Assembly (NCBI GenBank): GCA_019114645.1
Contig: DXFC01000133.1
Coordinates: 1-6,532 of the forward strand
Origin: Candidatus Halomonas stercoripullorum
GTDB lineage: Bacteria; Pseudomonadota; Gammaproteobacteria; Pseudomonadales; Halomonadaceae
DNA: 6,532 bases
Reading direction: 5' to 3'
Part shown: piece by piece, positions 1-5,921 of the stretch
Numbering within the stretch: position 1 is the stretch's first letter
How the letters are laid out: each line of letters starts with the position of its first letter
The notes under the pieces: generated by a model
Database searches by the model: none
Told to the model about the DNA's origin: nothing
The model's input: only the letters and a program-made list of their open reading frames with translations
Position numbers and translations under genes: made by a program

Positions 1-368
1 GCCTTGATCTCGGCCAGCAACGGCGGATGCGCTGCCTTGATTCGCGCCAGGTACGCGGCAAACTCTGCCTTGGCGGCGTTCACTTCGGCAACCTGTGCCA
101 TCAGCGCTTCGTTGGCGGCAATCAACCCGATATGGCTGCGCGTGGTGCGGCCATCCTGACCATCGATGTACCAGTAATCGAGCAGGGCGCGGCGTAGCCA
201 TTCGGTAGTGGGCTTGGGTTGAGGCTCTTCACCGGCCTGAAACGCCCACGCCTGGGTGGGGGCTACCGCGTAGGTGGCAAGCAGCCTCTCGGTGCGTTCG
301 ATCAGCTGGTCAAAAGCGGCTTCAAGCTCGGCCAGCAGCCGATAACTCGTCGCCGGTTCCTGTGTCAC
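1..368 (-). CDS. Partial CDS, tentative Tus-like replication terminus site-binding protein
   Basis: An open frame runs off the left edge of the window, so only the first 122 codons are present and the C-terminus is missing. It begins with GTG at 368-366, in a GTGA overlap with the yacG stop, which implies translational coupling; no clear Shine-Dalgarno stands before it and no in-frame ATG lies nearer. The product is helix-rich and soluble, with no signal peptide or membrane segment. It starts MTQEPATSYRLLAELEAAFD and carries a later segment GLIAANEALMAQVAEVNAAK. The pattern of an N-terminal amphipathic helix (RLLAELEAAFDQL), an RTTRSHIGLI stretch and a helix with VNAAKAEF loosely recalls E. 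coli Tus (its DRLNTTFRQM and HINKLKTTFEH regions). Tus binds Ter sites and blocks the replisome in one direction. The reading frame is well supported; the family call is by eye and uncertain, and an uncharacterised conserved protein is the alternative. Confidence 0.5.
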   Translation of the reverse strand, partial: MTQEPATSYRLLAELEAAFDQLIERTERLLATYAVAPTQAWAFQAGEEPQPKPTTEWLRRALLDYWYIDGQDGRTTRSHIGLIAANEALMAQVAEVNAAKAEFAAYLARIKAAHPPLLAEIK

Positions 369-592
369 TGCCTATCGTCCCGGTCAGCCCGCGCCAACCA
401 CTCATCGATATTGGCTTCGTCCAGGGCCGGCTCGCCGGCGATACGGTGTGACTCGTCGGCCCAGGCGCCCAGGTCGATCAGCTTGCAGCGCTCGCTGCAG
501 AAAGGGCGGAAGGCATTGCTCTCGCGCCACTCCACTTTCTTCTGGCATTGTGGGCAGGGAACGATCAAGGGGCGTTGATTGGATTGGTTCAT
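365..592 (-). CDS. yacG: DNA gyrase inhibitor YacG (zinc-binding)
   Basis: This is a 75-residue cytoplasmic protein. Two cysteine pairs, C13-P-Q-C16 and C32-S-E-R-C36, form the YacG zinc site, surrounded by the family's typical VPCPQC and FRPFCSERCKLIDLG motifs. W44 lies in the following LGAWADE segment, and the tail is acidic. In E. coli, YacG binds GyrB and inhibits gyrase supercoiling; that role is taken from the family. The length is normal (about 60-80 residues). The start is ATG at 592-590; the ribosome site ahead of it is weak (GCGGA). In pseudomonads yacG usually follows coaE directly, but here a toxin-antitoxin pair separates them. Its stop overlaps the start of the next gene by 4 bases, so the two are probably cotranscribed. 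The 78 bases upstream, before the toxin gene, hold no convincing promoter or terminator. Confidence 0.95.
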   Translation of the reverse strand: MNQSNQRPLIVPCPQCQKKVEWRESNAFRPFCSERCKLIDLGAWADESHRIAGEPALDEANIDEWLARADRDDRQ

Positions 593-670
593 GGATCCGC
601 AAGAGGTTAGTGGTTTCTGTTTAGTTTACGCTTGCAAGGACAGAAGACCAGAGCGTTCGGTAGCAGAGCA

Positions 671-955
671 TTATTGACGCCGGTTAGCCTTTAGATAGAC
701 ATCATTGCGATCACGTTTTCCTACTGCAATGACAATAACCACAAGCTCTGTATCCCTCACCTCATAAACGAGACGAAATCCTGCGCTCCGAAGCTTGATT
801 TTGTAGCGGCAATTGCTGCCCGAAAGCTGGGCAGCGGGTCGAAGCGGGTTACGAAGAACCTCAACGAGCTTTTTTTTGAACTGGGAGCGTACGCTATCAT
901 CAAGCTTGCGCCACTCCTTGAGTGCTTCTTCGCGGAAACGAAGCTCATAACTCAT
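671..955 (-). CDS. relE: RelE/StbE-type mRNA interferase toxin
   Basis: A 94-residue type II toxin of the RelE/ParE superfamily, which cleaves mRNA in the ribosomal A site. It aligns without gaps to remembered E. coli RelE: ALKEWRKL at 11-18, KKKLVEVL at 27-34, YKIKLRSAGFRLVY at 51-64 and VGKRDRNDVY at 78-87. All five residues known to matter in E. coli RelE are present at the same numbers (K52, K54, R61, R81, Y87), so the toxin looks catalytically intact. It starts at ATG 955-953 inside the end of the antitoxin gene (11-base overlap) behind only a weak GGTGA ribosome site, so translation is probably coupled to the antitoxin. A run of eight A's encodes part of K27-K29 and is a possible slippage site. 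Base composition is more A/T-rich than the neighbouring pil and coaE genes, suggesting acquisition. The naming relE versus stbE is uncertain; the family is not. Confidence 0.93.
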   Translation of the reverse strand: MSYELRFREEALKEWRKLDDSVRSQFKKKLVEVLRNPLRPAAQLSGSNCRYKIKLRSAGFRLVYEVRDTELVVIVIAVGKRDRNDVYLKANRRQ

Positions 956-1193
956 CCAGAGTCACCGTGACTTCCGCTTGCGAGCTACGCTCATCAGCGA
1001 TCCGGTTCAACTCGGCATCTTCCAGTTTGTCCAGCAATTCTTCATAGGCCGCTGCCGGTATGCAGTAGAAAGCTGGCTCATTCCGATTGAGTACGGCTAC
1101 GGGGAAACCTTCCCCTGCTGCAACGGTAGCCATAGGATTTTTCTTGAGCTCAGAAATACTTGCTGTGGTATTGGCAAGAATTGTATGGGGCAT
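945..1193 (-). CDS. Phd/YefM-family (StbD-like) antitoxin
   Basis: An 82-residue antitoxin paired with the overlapping RelE-type toxin. The N-terminal part has the Phd/YefM DNA-binding fold signature: TTASISELKKNP at 9-20, then a short strand region VAVLNRNEPAFYCIP at 32-46. An acidic helix (YEELLDKLEDAELNRIADER) follows, and the C-terminal tail SSQAEVTVTLDEL would wrap the toxin. By family knowledge it neutralises the toxin by direct binding and represses its own promoter. I chose ATG at 1193-1191 because GGAGG sits 4 bases upstream of it; an upstream in-frame ATG at 1208 would add MLGGA and place that ribosome site inside the coding sequence. The closest remembered architecture is plasmid StbDE, where a Phd-like antitoxin partners a RelE-like toxin, rather than RelBE. 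Confidence 0.9.
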   Translation of the reverse strand: MPHTILANTTASISELKKNPMATVAAGEGFPVAVLNRNEPAFYCIPAAAYEELLDKLEDAELNRIADERSSQAEVTVTLDEL

Positions 1194-1197
1194 AGCG

Positions 1198-1203
1198 CCT
1201 CCA
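1198..1203 (-). promoter_or_regulatory. Shine-Dalgarno of the antitoxin gene
   Basis: TGGAGG on the minus strand, 4 bases before the ATG at 1193. It decides between the two candidate starts: the ATG at 1208 lies upstream of this site and has no comparable ribosome site of its own. Confidence 0.7.
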
Positions 1204-1212
1204 AGCATTGCA

Positions 1213-1255
1213 GGTCTTAAAAGACCAGTTTAAAGGTTCCTTAAAGGTCTATCAA
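1213..1255 (-). promoter_or_regulatory. Toxin-antitoxin promoter with palindromic operator
   Basis: Reading the minus strand, TTGATA (1255-1250; 5 of 6 matches to a sigma70 -35 box) is followed after exactly 17 bases by TAAACT (1232-1227; 4 of 6 matches to -10). Directly after the -10 comes a perfect palindrome, GGTCTTTTAAGACC (1226-1213; 6-base arms, 2-base centre), which would cover the transcription start. Between the boxes, TTAAAGGT (plus-strand sense) occurs twice with an 11-base period. This layout suits autorepression by the antitoxin or the toxin-antitoxin complex. The -35 box overlaps the coaE stop codon, so the module carries its own promoter right at the end of coaE. The promoter and operator roles are inferred from sequence only. 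Confidence 0.55.
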
Positions 1256-1854
1256 ACGGTCTTTAGCTGCCGATAGCGCCTGTCCAGTTCAGCGACCTGG
1301 GCGGTCAGCTCTGCTTCGCCACGGCTGTTGTCGAGAATATCATCGGCACGCGCCAGGCGCTCACTGCGCGACATCTGGGCGGCGATAATCGCCCGGGCCT
1401 GAACCTCGCCGACCTCGTCACGGGCCGCAGTGCGGGCGATCTGCAGGCTTTCCGGCACATCAACCACCAGGCAGCGATCCACCAGCTGGCTTTGGCCCGA
1501 TTCGAACAGTAACGGCGAGACCAGCAACACATAGGGCGCGCCTTCGGCTTGCATGCGTTCCAGGTGGGCAATCAGCCGTTGGCGAATGCGTGGGTGCGTC
1601 ACTCCTTCCAGCCAGCGCCGTTCGGCTGGCTCGGCAAACACAATCTCGCGCAAGGCCCGGCGGTTGAGGCGGCCATCACTGTGTAGCACCTGTTCACCGA
1701 AGCGCGCCACAATCTTTGCCAGTGCCGGCTCGCCGGGCTCGACCACCTCGCGGGCTACATCGTCGGCATCCACCCAGGGGATGCCCAGCGCGGCGAATGC
1801 CAGCGCCACGGTACTCTTGCCCGAAGCGATACCGCCGGTTACGCCAATGATCAC
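1252..1854 (-). CDS. coaE: Dephospho-CoA kinase
   Basis: A 200-residue cytoplasmic enzyme that phosphorylates the 3'-hydroxyl of dephospho-CoA with ATP, the last step of coenzyme A synthesis. The P-loop GGIASGKST lies at residues 7-15 (K13). It is followed by the VDADDVAREVV segment at 28-38, whose D29/D31 fit the family's conserved acidic site, then THPRI at 86-90, PLLFE at 114-118 and AQMSRSERLARADDILDN at 159-176 (lid and base-binding region). The length is typical of the family. The start is GTG at 1854-1852, preceded by AAGGAG with a 10-base spacer; no better in-frame start exists. It follows pilD by 14 bases and is the last gene of the pilBCD-coaE cluster. Its stop codon lies in the -35 box of the toxin-antitoxin promoter. 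Nothing looks damaged. Confidence 0.97.
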   Translation of the reverse strand: MIIGVTGGIASGKSTVALAFAALGIPWVDADDVAREVVEPGEPALAKIVARFGEQVLHSDGRLNRRALREIVFAEPAERRWLEGVTHPRIRQRLIAHLERMQAEGAPYVLLVSPLLFESGQSQLVDRCLVVDVPESLQIARTAARDEVGEVQARAIIAAQMSRSERLARADDILDNSRGEAELTAQVAELDRRYRQLKTV

Positions 1855-1864
1855 GTTGCGTGTT

Positions 1865-1870
1865 CTCCTT
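1865..1870 (-). promoter_or_regulatory. Shine-Dalgarno of coaE, overlapping the pilD stop
   Basis: AAGGAG on the minus strand begins within the pilD TAA stop codon and lies 10 bases before the GTG start of coaE. It supports the GTG start and links coaE translation to the end of pilD. Confidence 0.7.
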
Positions 1871-2705
1871 AAAGCAAGATTCCGAAATAGGAGGCGAGCA
1901 ACACTTCACCCACCAACAACGCAAGTATACCGGCACTGGCCAGGAAGGGGCCGAAGGGCATCGGGGCACCGCGCAGGCGGGGCAGGGTGAGTTGCAGGGC
2001 GATACCCACCAGGGCACCCGCACCCGCAGAGAGCAACAGCACCATCGGCAGGGCCTGCCAGCCGAGCCAGGCACCGAGTGCGGCCAGCAACTTGAAATCG
2101 CCGTAGCCCATGCCCTCCTTGCCTGTGGCCAGCTTGAACAGCCAGTACACACTCCACAGCACCAGATACCCCGCCATGGCGCCGATCACCGCCGCCGGGA
2201 GCATGAATGGCTGAAACAGCAGATGATAAAGCAATCCCGCCCATAGCAACGGCAGGGTAAGCGCATCCGGTAGCAGCTGGGTACGCAGGTCGATGACCGC
2301 CAGCGCCAGCAGGGACAGACAGGCGAAATAGAGGAATAGTGCTTGCCAGCTGGCGCCGAACAGCACCAGTACCGCCAGCGCCAGGCCGGCTCCGGTCAGC
2401 TCCACCAGCGGATACTGCGGACTGATACGCCCCTTGCAAGTGGCGCAGCGCCCACGGCGTTTTAACCAGCCGAGCAGCGGCAAGTTGTCGTGCCAGGCAA
2501 TAGGGGTTTCACAACGGGGACAAAGCGAACGCGGCAGCAGCAAATTGAAGCGGCGCGGCGCTTCCGGCGGCAGCTCCAGCGCCTCGCGTGCCTCAGCGCG
2601 CCAGCCCAGCATCAGCATCACCGGCAAGCGCACGATTACCACATTGAGAAAACTGCCCAGGCAGAGGCCCAGTACAGCGACTGGCAGCCAGAGACTATTA
2701 CTCAC
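1869..2705 (-). CDS. pilD: Type IV prepilin peptidase / N-methyltransferase PilD
   Basis: A 278-residue polytopic inner-membrane aspartyl protease. It cleaves the PilA leader after glycine and methylates the new N-terminal phenylalanine; it usually also serves type II secretion pseudopilins. Visible parts: an N-terminal membrane segment with GSFLNVVIVRLP (about 17-28); a cytoplasmic loop with the zinc-type cysteines C62-x-x-C65 and C87-x-x-C90; QYPLVEL at 97-103; then several hydrophobic helices. The catalytic aspartates are D139 in AVIDLRTQLLPD and D203 in GMGYGDFKLL. Length is close to the usual 280-290. The start is GTG at 2705-2703 with GTGAGG 4 bases upstream, overlapping the pilC stop. 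The 6-base gap to pilC and 14-base gap to coaE indicate one operon. Its substrate gene pilA lies across the divergent intergenic region. Confidence 0.97.
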   Translation of the reverse strand: MSNSLWLPVAVLGLCLGSFLNVVIVRLPVMLMLGWRAEAREALELPPEAPRRFNLLLPRSLCPRCETPIAWHDNLPLLGWLKRRGRCATCKGRISPQYPLVELTGAGLALAVLVLFGASWQALFLYFACLSLLALAVIDLRTQLLPDALTLPLLWAGLLYHLLFQPFMLPAAVIGAMAGYLVLWSVYWLFKLATGKEGMGYGDFKLLAALGAWLGWQALPMVLLLSAGAGALVGIALQLTLPRLRGAPMPFGPFLASAGILALLVGEVLLASYFGILL

Positions 2706-2711
2706 GAAACC

Positions 2712-3914
2712 TCACAACACTGTCCCCAATTCGAAGATGGGCAGGTACATCGAGATGACCAGGCCGCCGACCAGCAGGCCGAGTATCACGATAATCAGCG
2801 GCTCCAGTAACGAAGTCAGCGCATCCACCTGGTTGGTGACTTCTTCTTCGTAATACTCGGCGATGCGGTTGAGCATGGCGTCCAGCGCGCCGGATTCCTC
2901 GCCGATACCGACCATCTGCACCGCCATGGTGGGAAAACGCTCACTCAGGCGCATGGCGAAATGCAGCGGCTGGCCGGTGGCGACATCATCGCGTAATTGG
3001 CGCGCTACGTGTTCATACACCTGGTTGCCGGTGGCACCGGCGGCGATATTCAGCGCTTCAAGCATGGGCACGCCGGCGCCATAGGTGGTCGCCAGGGTGC
3101 GGGCATAGCGCGCCACCGCCGATTTGTCGAAGATGCCGCCTACAATGGGTAGCCTGAGCAGCAGGGCATGCAGGCGGTAAGTGAAGCGGGCTGAACGCTT
3201 GAGCCCCTGGCGCAACAGCCACGCCAGCAGCATCAGCCCGACGAGCCCGCGTAGCCAATAGTGCTGGGCGAATTCCGACAGAGTAATGGTCAGGCGCGTC
3301 ATGCCCGGCAGCTCGGCACCGAAGCCGTGGAACAGGCTTTCGAACTGCGGCACTACCTGAATCAGCAGCAGTGCGGTAACACCACCACCCACCACAACCA
3401 CCGCAATGGGATACCACAGCGCCTTTTTCACCCGCGCCTTGAGCGTTTCTACCTTCTCTTTATAGGTCGCTACGCGATCCAGCATCTGTTCGAGTGAGCC
3501 GGAACTCTCGCCGGCCTCCACCAGATTGCAAAACAGGCTATCGAAGTGCGCAGGATACCGGCGCAGTGCCCGGGCCAGGCTGGAACCTGCCGCCACCTCT
3601 TGCATCAGTTGCTGCACCACCGCACTCAAGGCCGGCTTGTGGATGCTGCCGTTGACCACCTGAAAGGCCTGCAGCACCGGAACACCGGCCCGCAACAGGG
3701 TGGCCAACTGGCGCGCGAAGAGCATCACATCACGCGATGTAATCCGGCCCGTGCCGCCATTCAGCCCGCTCTTGCGGCGTACGCGCTTGACATGAATCGC
3801 CTGGCTGAGCAGTTCCCGCTCCACCTCATGCCGGGTCGCCGCCACACTCTCGCCGCGTACCCGGCGCCCACCGGGGCCAAGGCCCGACCAGTGCCAGCGA
3901 TACAGTTTCCTCAA
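2712..3914 (-). CDS. pilC: Type IV pilus inner-membrane platform protein PilC
   Basis: A 400-residue protein of the GspF/PilC family, the membrane platform on which the PilB ATPase drives pilin insertion. It has two homologous T2SSF cytoplasmic domains: the first around residues 65-170 (FARQLATLLRAGVPVLQAF, then GESSG at 135-139), the second around 268-372 (ARYARTLATTYGAGVPMLEA, then GEESG at 338-342). Membrane segments are near 168-190, 222-236 and 372-392. The length is normal for the family. No ATG is available near the N-terminus; the best start is TTG at 3914-3912, with AGGA 8 bases ahead inside the end of pilB, giving MRKLYRWHW. The rest of the basic N-terminal arm (about residues 1-60) is intact. 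It follows pilB by 4 bases and precedes pilD by 6, so translation is likely coupled along the operon. Confidence 0.96.
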   Translation of the reverse strand: MRKLYRWHWSGLGPGGRRVRGESVAATRHEVERELLSQAIHVKRVRRKSGLNGGTGRITSRDVMLFARQLATLLRAGVPVLQAFQVVNGSIHKPALSAVVQQLMQEVAAGSSLARALRRYPAHFDSLFCNLVEAGESSGSLEQMLDRVATYKEKVETLKARVKKALWYPIAVVVVGGGVTALLLIQVVPQFESLFHGFGAELPGMTRLTITLSEFAQHYWLRGLVGLMLLAWLLRQGLKRSARFTYRLHALLLRLPIVGGIFDKSAVARYARTLATTYGAGVPMLEALNIAAGATGNQVYEHVARQLRDDVATGQPLHFAMRLSERFPTMAVQMVGIGEESGALDAMLNRIAEYYEEEVTNQVDALTSLLEPLIIVILGLLVGGLVISMYLPIFELGTVL

Positions 3915-3918
3915 GACG

Positions 3919-5685
3919 TCAATCCTGCGTGATACGGTGGATTTCGGTCAGGCTCGTCAGCCCCTGCAGCACTTTCGCCAGCCCACTGCGGCGCAGGTCC
4001 GGGTAACCCTCCTGGCGCGCCAGGGCATCGAACTCCGCTGCGCTGCCCCCATGCAGAATCAGTTCGCGCATGGCGTCATTGACCGGCACGACTTCATAAA
4101 TACCGATGCGGCCCTTGTAACCCTGGGTACACTGCGTACAGCCCACGGCATCGAACAGCGTGGCCTGTTCAAGCGCCTCTGCGCTGATCCCCTCATGCAG
4201 CATGGCGTCGCGTAGTAGCGCTTCACGCGACAGCGAGACCGGCTGCCGACAGCGCGGGCAGAGCCGCCGTGCCAGGCGCTGGGCAATAATCAAACTCACC
4301 GAACTGGCGATGTTGAACGGCGCCACCCCCATATTGGCCAAACGCGTCAGCGTATCGGCGGCGGAGTTGGTATGCAGCGTTGAGAGCACCAAGTGGCCAG
4401 TTTGCGCCGCCTTCACTGCAATTTCCGCGGTTTCCAGATCACGAATCTCACCCACCATCACCACATCCGGGTCCTGACGCAAAAAAGCACGCAAGGCACT
4501 GGCGAAATCCAGCCCGATCTTCGGCAACACATTGACCTGATTGACTCCCGGTACCTTGATTTCTACCGGGTCCTCGGCGGTGCAAATGTTGCGCTCCACC
4601 TGGTTAAGCAAATTCAAGCCGGTATAAAGCGTGACGGTCTTGCCGCTACCCGTAGGGCCGGTGACCAGCACCATGCCCTGGGGCTGGCGCAAGGCGGACT
4701 CAAACAGCTCGCGCTGCTGCGGCGTAAAGCCCAATGCATCGATACCGATCTGCGCCGCAGCGGGATCGAGTAGCCGCAGCACCAGCTTCTCGCCAAACAC
4801 GGTAGGTAGCGAATTGACCCGAAAGTCTACCGGGCCGGCATTCGTCATTTTCAGCTTGATCGCCCCATCCTGGGGCAAGCGACGCTCGGAAATATCCAGC
4901 CGCGCCATCACCTTCAAGCGAGCGGCGATACGCGCACGCATGGCGAAGGGCGGCCGCGAGGCCTCGACCAGCATGCCATCCACGCGCATGCGAATACGGT
5001 AACTGTCGGCATAAGGCTCAAAGTGAATATCCGAAGCGCCGCGCTGAATCGCCTCCATCAGAATCTTGTGCACGAACTTGACGATGGGGGCTTCGTCGGC
5101 CGCTTCGGGGCTGGCCGTATCAGCCGGCTCCGGCGTCTCCAGATGGTAATCGGCATCCAGCTCGCTGACCGCATCGTCCACCTCGCCCGGCTCCAGCGTC
5201 AGGCAGGTATCCCGGCGGGTCAGGTACGCCTCTAGTACCGGCACCAGCTGGTCGACCGGGCTAAGCACCGCATCAATACTCACCCCGGTGGCAAAGCGCA
5301 GCTTGTCCAGGTGCGCCAGGCTGGAAGGGTAGGGCACCGCCACCGTCAGGCTGTGCGCACGCTGCACCAGTGGCACCGCACACAGCTCGCGCAACAGCGC
5401 AGCAGGGTAGTTATCGAGGGGCGGCAGGCACTCCAGGCGCAGCGCCTCGACAGCAACCAGCGGCAGGCCGTACTCCCGGGCGGCGGCCAGCGTCGCCTGG
5501 CTTGCCGAAACCAGACCGCTCTCGATGACATGCTGCAGCAGGCTGGTTTTCGCCCCATTCGCCTCACGTTCCGCCTGACCCGTCGCGGCAGCTGAAAGCC
5601 ACCCCTCTTTCACCAGGCGCAAGGCCAGCCCGGCCAATGCATTGGGCTGATCAAAGCGTGGTGGGGTTAACAAATCGTCGTCCAT
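3919..5685 (-). CDS. pilB: Type IV pilus assembly ATPase PilB
   Basis: A 588-residue cytoplasmic hexameric ATPase that powers pilus extension. An N-terminal GspE/MshEN-type domain (about residues 15-155) is followed by an acidic linker rich in D, E, P and A (about 165-200) and the secretion-ATPase core: Asp box SDIHFEPYADSYRIRMRVDG around 218-237, Walker A GPTGSGKT at 343-350 (K349), CTAEDPVE near 368-375, Walker B region DPDVVMVGEIRD at 405-416 and His box GHLVLSTLHT at 430-439. Four zinc cysteines are at 476/479 and 516/519, ending in GYKGRIGIYEV. I chose ATG at 5685-5683. The frame stays open to a TTG at 5766, but those 27 extra residues form a hydrophobic stretch (LPFSLSLFFFP) out of place in a cytoplasmic ATPase, and 588 is nearer the family's usual 560-580. 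The ribosome site is weak (CCGGA). First gene of pilBCD-coaE, divergent from pilA. Confidence 0.96.
   Translation of the reverse strand: MDDDLLTPPRFDQPNALAGLALRLVKEGWLSAAATGQAEREANGAKTSLLQHVIESGLVSASQATLAAAREYGLPLVAVEALRLECLPPLDNYPAALLRELCAVPLVQRAHSLTVAVPYPSSLAHLDKLRFATGVSIDAVLSPVDQLVPVLEAYLTRRDTCLTLEPGEVDDAVSELDADYHLETPEPADTASPEAADEAPIVKFVHKILMEAIQRGASDIHFEPYADSYRIRMRVDGMLVEASRPPFAMRARIAARLKVMARLDISERRLPQDGAIKLKMTNAGPVDFRVNSLPTVFGEKLVLRLLDPAAAQIGIDALGFTPQQRELFESALRQPQGMVLVTGPTGSGKTVTLYTGLNLLNQVERNICTAEDPVEIKVPGVNQVNVLPKIGLDFASALRAFLRQDPDVVMVGEIRDLETAEIAVKAAQTGHLVLSTLHTNSAADTLTRLANMGVAPFNIASSVSLIIAQRLARRLCPRCRQPVSLSREALLRDAMLHEGISAEALEQATLFDAVGCTQCTQGYKGRIGIYEVVPVNDAMRELILHGGSAAEFDALARQEGYPDLRRSGLAKVLQGLTSLTEIHRITQD
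3923..3926 (-). promoter_or_regulatory. Ribosome site supporting the pilC TTG start
   Basis: AGGA on the minus strand, within the last codons of pilB and 8 bases before TTG at 3914. It is the only evidence that chooses the TTG; the other upstream in-frame codons (GTC, GAC, ATT) are poor start codons. Confidence 0.5.
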
Positions 5686-5921
5686 GGCGTCCGGAAAGAA
5701 AAACAGTGACAAAGAGAAGGGAAGCAGTGGTTCCCTAACTATTGCGCTGAACAGGAGGACGGCCAAGGTGAAAAGGGCGCAGCGAAACCGGCGTTAATGC
5801 GTAAAGGCGTGTAAGTAAAAAGCGATCAACTTATGTCGTGTTGTGACGAGTATTTCACTCCGTTTAGGGTCGCCAGCGGGCAATAAGGAAATCACTGATA
5901 ACGGAAGAAGGGAGGCTTGAA
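5686..5921. promoter_or_regulatory. Divergent pilB/pilA intergenic control region
   Basis: These 236 bases separate two divergent genes and must hold both promoters. On the pilB side there is a small inverted repeat, AGGGAA/TTCCCT (5718-5723 and 5731-5736, 7-base loop), which would lie in the pilB leader RNA. Upstream of pilA, GG at 5868-5869 and GC at 5880-5881 have the 10-base spacing of a sigma54 -24/-12 promoter. Pseudomonad pilA genes are typically RpoN/PilR controlled, but the surrounding bases match the consensus poorly. A sigma70-like TTGTGA (5841-5846) has no good -10 partner. No promoter is firmly assigned. Confidence 0.35.
5910..5915 (+). promoter_or_regulatory. Strong Shine-Dalgarno of pilA
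   Basis: GGGAGG, 6 bases before the ATG at 5922. This is the strongest and best-spaced ribosome site in the window, as expected for an abundant structural subunit, and it fixes the pilA start. Confidence 0.8.

Noticed and set aside
1191..1208. Antitoxin start at the upstream ATG (1208).
   Set aside because: The good ribosome site GGAGG lies downstream of that ATG and correctly precedes the ATG at 1193.
1553..2246. Plus-strand open frames of 128-145 codons opposite coaE and pilD.
   Set aside because: The minus-strand genes have full catalytic motifs; these frames show low-complexity R/S/Q/G-rich translations typical of antisense of GC-rich genes.
5686..5766. Longer pilB start (TTG at 5766) adding 27 residues.
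   Set aside because: The extension is a hydrophobic stretch unlike the N-terminus of a cytoplasmic PilB, uses a rare start codon, and makes the protein longer than the family norm.
5753..5797. Nine-codon basic leader peptide on the plus strand (MKRAQRNRR) behind AGGAGG with a 9-base spacer, upstream of pilA.
   Set aside because: So short a frame can arise by chance in purine-rich DNA, there is no attenuator-like structure linking it to pilA, and no promoter evidence places it in a transcript.
5867..5882. Sigma54 -24/-12 promoter for pilA.
   Set aside because: Only the GG-N10-GC skeleton is present; most other consensus positions mismatch. Expected from pseudomonad biology, but not strong enough to annotate as a promoter.
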